In this document: positions 61,178-64,000 of the stretch, piece after piece
Layout of the letters: each line of letters opens with the position of its first letter
Numbering within the stretch: position 1 is the first letter of the stretch
NCBI RefSeq assembly: GCF_013912065.1
Contig: NZ_JACESA010000011.1
Span: forward strand, 62,001-126,000
Source of the DNA: Brevundimonas sp.
Lineage (GTDB): Bacteria; Pseudomonadota; Alphaproteobacteria; Caulobacterales; Caulobacteraceae
DNA length: 64,000 nt
Reading direction: 5' to 3'
Position numbers and translations under genes: made by a program
The notes under the pieces: generated by a model
What the model was told of the DNA's origin: nothing
Seen by the model: the letters and a program-made list of their open reading frames with translations, nothing else
Databases searched by the model: none

Positions 61178-63871
61178 TCAGGCCGTCAGGCGGCTGAGCG
61201 CGGCCTGGAAGTTGGCCAGTTGAGTCTGCTGATAGGCGGTCGATGAACCGTTGCCCGTATAGCTGTTGGTGACGGCGGCGGTCGACGGCGCCAGCGACTT
61301 GTAGGCCGACCTAACCGATGTCAGGGCCAGGGCCAGGGCGTCGTTCGTCGCCTTGATGGCGTCCGCATTGCTGAGGTTCAGCGTGTTCGTCAGATTGAGG
61401 CCGTAGGCCTTCTTTTCCTTGTCGCCCGTATTGCCGATATAGCCCGGCGACAGGCCCAGGGCGCCCAGGGCGTCCTTGCCGAAGGCTCCGGACGAGATCG
61501 TGGCGCCCTGTTTGCCGTTCGCGGCCTCGATCTGGATACGCTCGGTCGGCGGCGAGACCTTCTTGTCGACGACCACGGTCGCGACCAGCTGACGGTTCGA
61601 GGCGTTGGTGATCTTCTTGGCCAGGCTCGCCATCGTGTCGTTCGCGGCGATGGTCACGGTTATGGCTCGCGTGCCGTTGCCCGGCGTGATGCTGAACTGG
61701 TCGCCGACCCGGGCGGAGGTGGCGACGGTCAGAAGCTTGGAGTCCGCCTGCATGATCTCGCCCTGCGGCAGGCCCAGCTTGTCCAGCACGCTGGCGCCGC
61801 CGGACACGACCGTCAGGCTGCCCGTTACGGCCTGGTCGCCCTGGGCGCGCCAGGTCTGGCTGTACTCGACGGCGCCGGTCAGCGGGTCCAGTCGCGCCAG
61901 ATAGGCCTGGGTCGGATCGGTCTTCGCCGCATCGCTGGGCCGATCGGCGACGCCAGTGATCCAGACCTTGCCGTCCTTGACCTGAACATCCGACGCCGTG
62001 TCGACGCCGGCGCCGCCATAATAGGTCAGCCGTTCGTTGGCGGAGGGTTGAAGGTCGGGGTCCAGAACGGCCACGAACACGTCCGTGCCGCCAGCATGGG
62101 CGTTGGTCGCCCCACCTACGTCCAGAGCGGCGTTGTCGGTTTGGCCCGTCAGGATGACGCGACCGTTGTCGACCGTGATCCCGGCGATCGCGCCCTGGGC
62201 CGCGCCGAGATCGCGGGTCGACGACAGAGTAGGCGCGCCCGAGGCGTCGAGGGTGAACTGACGGACCATGATCCGGCCGTTCTCGACGCCTGCGGTATAG
62301 AGGTTCGAGCCCGAGGTCGTCATGGCCTGGACGTTGTCGTCGCCGGCCGTCCCGAACTGGGTCGAGCCGACCATCAGTCCGCTGAGCGGCGAGGTGGGGG
62401 TCAGCCTTTGCTCGCTGAAGGCCTGGAGATAGCCGTCCCATCCGCCCAGCGCGCCTTCGGCGCCTGGCATCATGGATCGCGACCGACCCGCGACATAGAC
62501 CGTGCCGTCGGCGCCGAAGCTGACCTCGGTGGCCTCGTCGGCCGCCTTGGCGCCGCGCCGCTGGGTCCACAGCTCCTGCCCCGAGGCGTCGAAGACGGTC
62601 ACGAAACTGTCCGCGACATTGGCGTCGTCGCCGCTCTTGCCTGCATCCAGGGCGCCGGTCACCGAACCCGCGACCGCGATCCGGCCGTCGTCGGCGATGG
62701 CGAGGGAGAAGCCGTTGGCGCTCGACGCGGCCCCCAGCAGCTTGGTCTGGGTCAGGTTTCCGGCGGAATCGAACTTCATCAGGGCGACGTCGCGTTGCCC
62801 CTTGATCGGCTGGTCGTCCTCGCCCTCCGTCAGGTCGGCGAGCACCCAGACGGAGCCGTCCGCGGCGACCGCGCTGTCGCGCACGGCGGCGACCCCTTCA
62901 GGCAGGGCGACCTGGCCGGCCCGGCCATCGACCCAGAAGGTCTCGCCCAGTCCCTGCGTCGCGGTCGGGGCGCTTCCCCCATCCGCCTGGAACTTCAGCA
63001 TTTCAGCCCTGCCGCCGGTGGTCTGGGTCACATAGACGGCGTCGGAGGTTTCCGCAGCGGAGAAGGATACGGTCTCGCCCGCCCCGCCCCACACCTTCAG
63101 CGCCCACTGATCCGGCCCCGCCGGCAGGGTCACGGTCTTGTCTCCCACCTTCACCGACTTGGTCGCGCCGGGAGTCTGCTCGCGACCGATGCGCGTCTCC
63201 ACGCCTGCCGCTTCGAGCTGCGCGTTCATGAAGGTGGTGACATTGTCGAAGGTGCGCGGGGTCGAACCCATGCCCGAGAGGTCGATGTCGATGGTGTTCT
63301 GCGCGCCGCCGGCGATCGAGACCCCGATGGAAAACCGAACGTCGCCTTCAAAAGCCGCGACCGTATCGGTCAGGGCGCCCTCGTGCACCGGCGCCGTCAC
63401 GAAGGTGGTGGACGTCTTCTCGATGGCGGCGGTGGTCTTGACGGTGTTCTGGGCCACCCCGTCGACCATCCGAAAGCCTTCGAACTTGGCCGTGGCGAGA
63501 TAGGCCGAGAGTTCGGCCAGACCCGATGCGAACCGCTTGTTCAGCAGGGCGGATTCCGAGGCGCTGACGCCACGCGTGGCGGCGCGGTCCGCAAGGGCCG
63601 ACAAGGTGTTGAGCGCCTGATAGGTCGTGAAAAGCTTGCGATAATCGGCGGAGGCCGAGGCCAGATCGACGTCCACCGCCGCTTCGTTGACGATGCGACG
63701 CCCCGCCAGGGCCGACCGCACCATTTCGCTGGCGGTTGGGACGTTCTCCGTCGCCGTCCAGGGCGCGGTAGGCTGGGTGCGTTTGGCGGGAGTCGTGGAC
63801 GTGTTCGAGGTCGACGACGTCGTGCTCGACGTCCCCCCGTACAGTCCCAGCAGATAGCTGTTGTTGATCAT
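61178..63871 (-). CDS. flaEY: FlaEY-like flagellar regulatory protein
   Basis: 897 aa. The N- and C-terminal parts look like flagellin/hook-associated segments (VNEAAVDVDLASASADYRKL near the N-terminus; TNTLNLSNADAIKATNDALA and TAYQQTQLANFQAALSRLTA at the end). The middle (about residues 290-690) is a repetitive beta structure resembling SBBP beta-propeller repeats, as seen in Caulobacter FlaEY. FlaEY is described there as a regulatory protein in flagellin expression. It sits 59 nt after a flagellin gene on the same strand, matching the Caulobacter flaEY-flj context. Exact mechanism is unknown. Confidence 0.78.
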   Translation of the reverse strand: MINNSYLLGLYGGTSSTTSSTSNTSTTPAKRTQPTAPWTATENVPTASEMVRSALAGRRIVNEAAVDVDLASASADYRKLFTTYQALNTLSALADRAATRGVSASESALLNKRFASGLAELSAYLATAKFEGFRMVDGVAQNTVKTTAAIEKTSTTFVTAPVHEGALTDTVAAFEGDVRFSIGVSIAGGAQNTIDIDLSGMGSTPRTFDNVTTFMNAQLEAAGVETRIGREQTPGATKSVKVGDKTVTLPAGPDQWALKVWGGAGETVSFSAAETSDAVYVTQTTGGRAEMLKFQADGGSAPTATQGLGETFWVDGRAGQVALPEGVAAVRDSAVAADGSVWVLADLTEGEDDQPIKGQRDVALMKFDSAGNLTQTKLLGAASSANGFSLAIADDGRIAVAGSVTGALDAGKSGDDANVADSFVTVFDASGQELWTQRRGAKAADEATEVSFGADGTVYVAGRSRSMMPGAEGALGGWDGYLQAFSEQRLTPTSPLSGLMVGSTQFGTAGDDNVQAMTTSGSNLYTAGVENGRIMVRQFTLDASGAPTLSSTRDLGAAQGAIAGITVDNGRVILTGQTDNAALDVGGATNAHAGGTDVFVAVLDPDLQPSANERLTYYGGAGVDTASDVQVKDGKVWITGVADRPSDAAKTDPTQAYLARLDPLTGAVEYSQTWRAQGDQAVTGSLTVVSGGASVLDKLGLPQGEIMQADSKLLTVATSARVGDQFSITPGNGTRAITVTIAANDTMASLAKKITNASNRQLVATVVVDKKVSPPTERIQIEAANGKQGATISSGAFGKDALGALGLSPGYIGNTGDKEKKAYGLNLTNTLNLSNADAIKATNDALALALTSVRSAYKSLAPSTAAVTNSYTGNGSSTAYQQTQLANFQAALSRLTA

Positions 63872-63930
63872 CGATCGGCTCCGCTACGCCAGATTGCGCC
63901 GATGGCCGATAACGAACCCTTAAGCCGGGT

Positions 63931-64000
63931 TTAGTTCTGGAACAGGGACAGGATGACCTGAGGCGCCTGGTTGGCGATCGACAGGGCCTGGACGCCGAGC
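63931..64000 (-). CDS. Flagellin, C-terminal end (5' part outside window)
   Basis: The minus frame reads LGVQALSIANQAPQVILSLF then QN and a TAA, the C-terminal D0 helix of alphaproteobacterial flagellins. Only the last 23 codons are seen. It is upstream of flaEY on the same strand. Confidence 0.85.
   Translation of the reverse strand, partial: LGVQALSIANQAPQVILSLFQN

Overview
The window is a 64 kb piece of a high-GC alphaproteobacterial chromosome, most likely a member of the Caulobacteraceae and probably Brevundimonas. The evidence is the pairing of a flgE-type hook gene with a sciP (DUF1153) cell-cycle regulator, a FlaEY-like gene beside a flagellin gene, a class I lysyl-tRNA synthetase, a CtrA-like site (TTAA-N7-TTAG), an alphaproteobacterial SOS box (GTTC-N7-GTTC) and a GyrA with Ala/Met at the quinolone positions. 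No prophage, transposase, CRISPR array, rRNA operon or defence island is visible; gene order, base composition and tight ATGA overlaps look like core chromosome. These placements come from recognition of protein families, not from a database search.

Layout. 1-3.6 kb: end of a flagellar hook operon (fliK end, flgD, flgE) followed by sciP. 3.7-16.9 kb: mnmA, a secreted S9 peptidase, a VOC protein, a WYL regulator, a secreted PHP phosphoesterase, rtcB with an unusual leader (29-codon ORF plus strong hairpin), an HxlR regulator with a clear candidate operator, thioesterase and hydrolase genes, a DUF898 membrane protein and an M48 protease. 17-18.7 kb: queC-queE-queD on the minus strand. 18.9-27.9 kb: a hybrid histidine kinase, a ligase-associated exonuclease, two PaaI thioesterases, small membrane proteins, an S24 repressor-like gene and lysK. 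28-31.8 kb: queA, about 1.1 kb of repeats and unassigned sequence, a nucleotidyltransferase-like gene and tgt. 32-41 kb: two lipoproteins, a ROK sugar kinase, tRNA-Lys(UUU), a CaiB-type CoA transferase and tamA-tamB. 41.3-46.4 kb: an arginine succinyltransferase operon (M20 hydrolase, astA, astD, astB), convergent with phhA. 47-55 kb: hspQ, ppx, coaD with two secreted cyclophilins, a class IV aminotransferase and gyrA. 55-61 kb: sodC, an EamA transporter, a DCC/SDR-DoxX/DUF2269 operon, ssb with its SOS box and two small envelope genes. 61-64 kb: flaEY and the end of a flagellin gene.

How genes work together. tRNA metabolism is a strong theme: QueC, QueD, QueE, QueA and Tgt cover much of queuosine synthesis, beside MnmA (s2U34), class I LysRS with a tRNA-Lys(UUU), and the RNA ligase RtcB. 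Two of the queuosine proteins are atypical: QueD lacks the usual catalytic cysteine and Tgt lacks the three zinc-binding cysteines. The ast operon encodes three of five AST pathway enzymes and places an M20 amidohydrolase where the M14-type AstE desuccinylase would be expected, so it may use a non-orthologous last step.

No large unknown system stands out. The observations most worth following are the zinc-less Tgt, the M20 gene in the ast operon, the queA-tgt interval with a nucleotidyltransferase-like gene and a structured unassigned stretch, the rtcB leader, the S24 protein with a palindromic candidate operator, and the HxlR triple-site operator.
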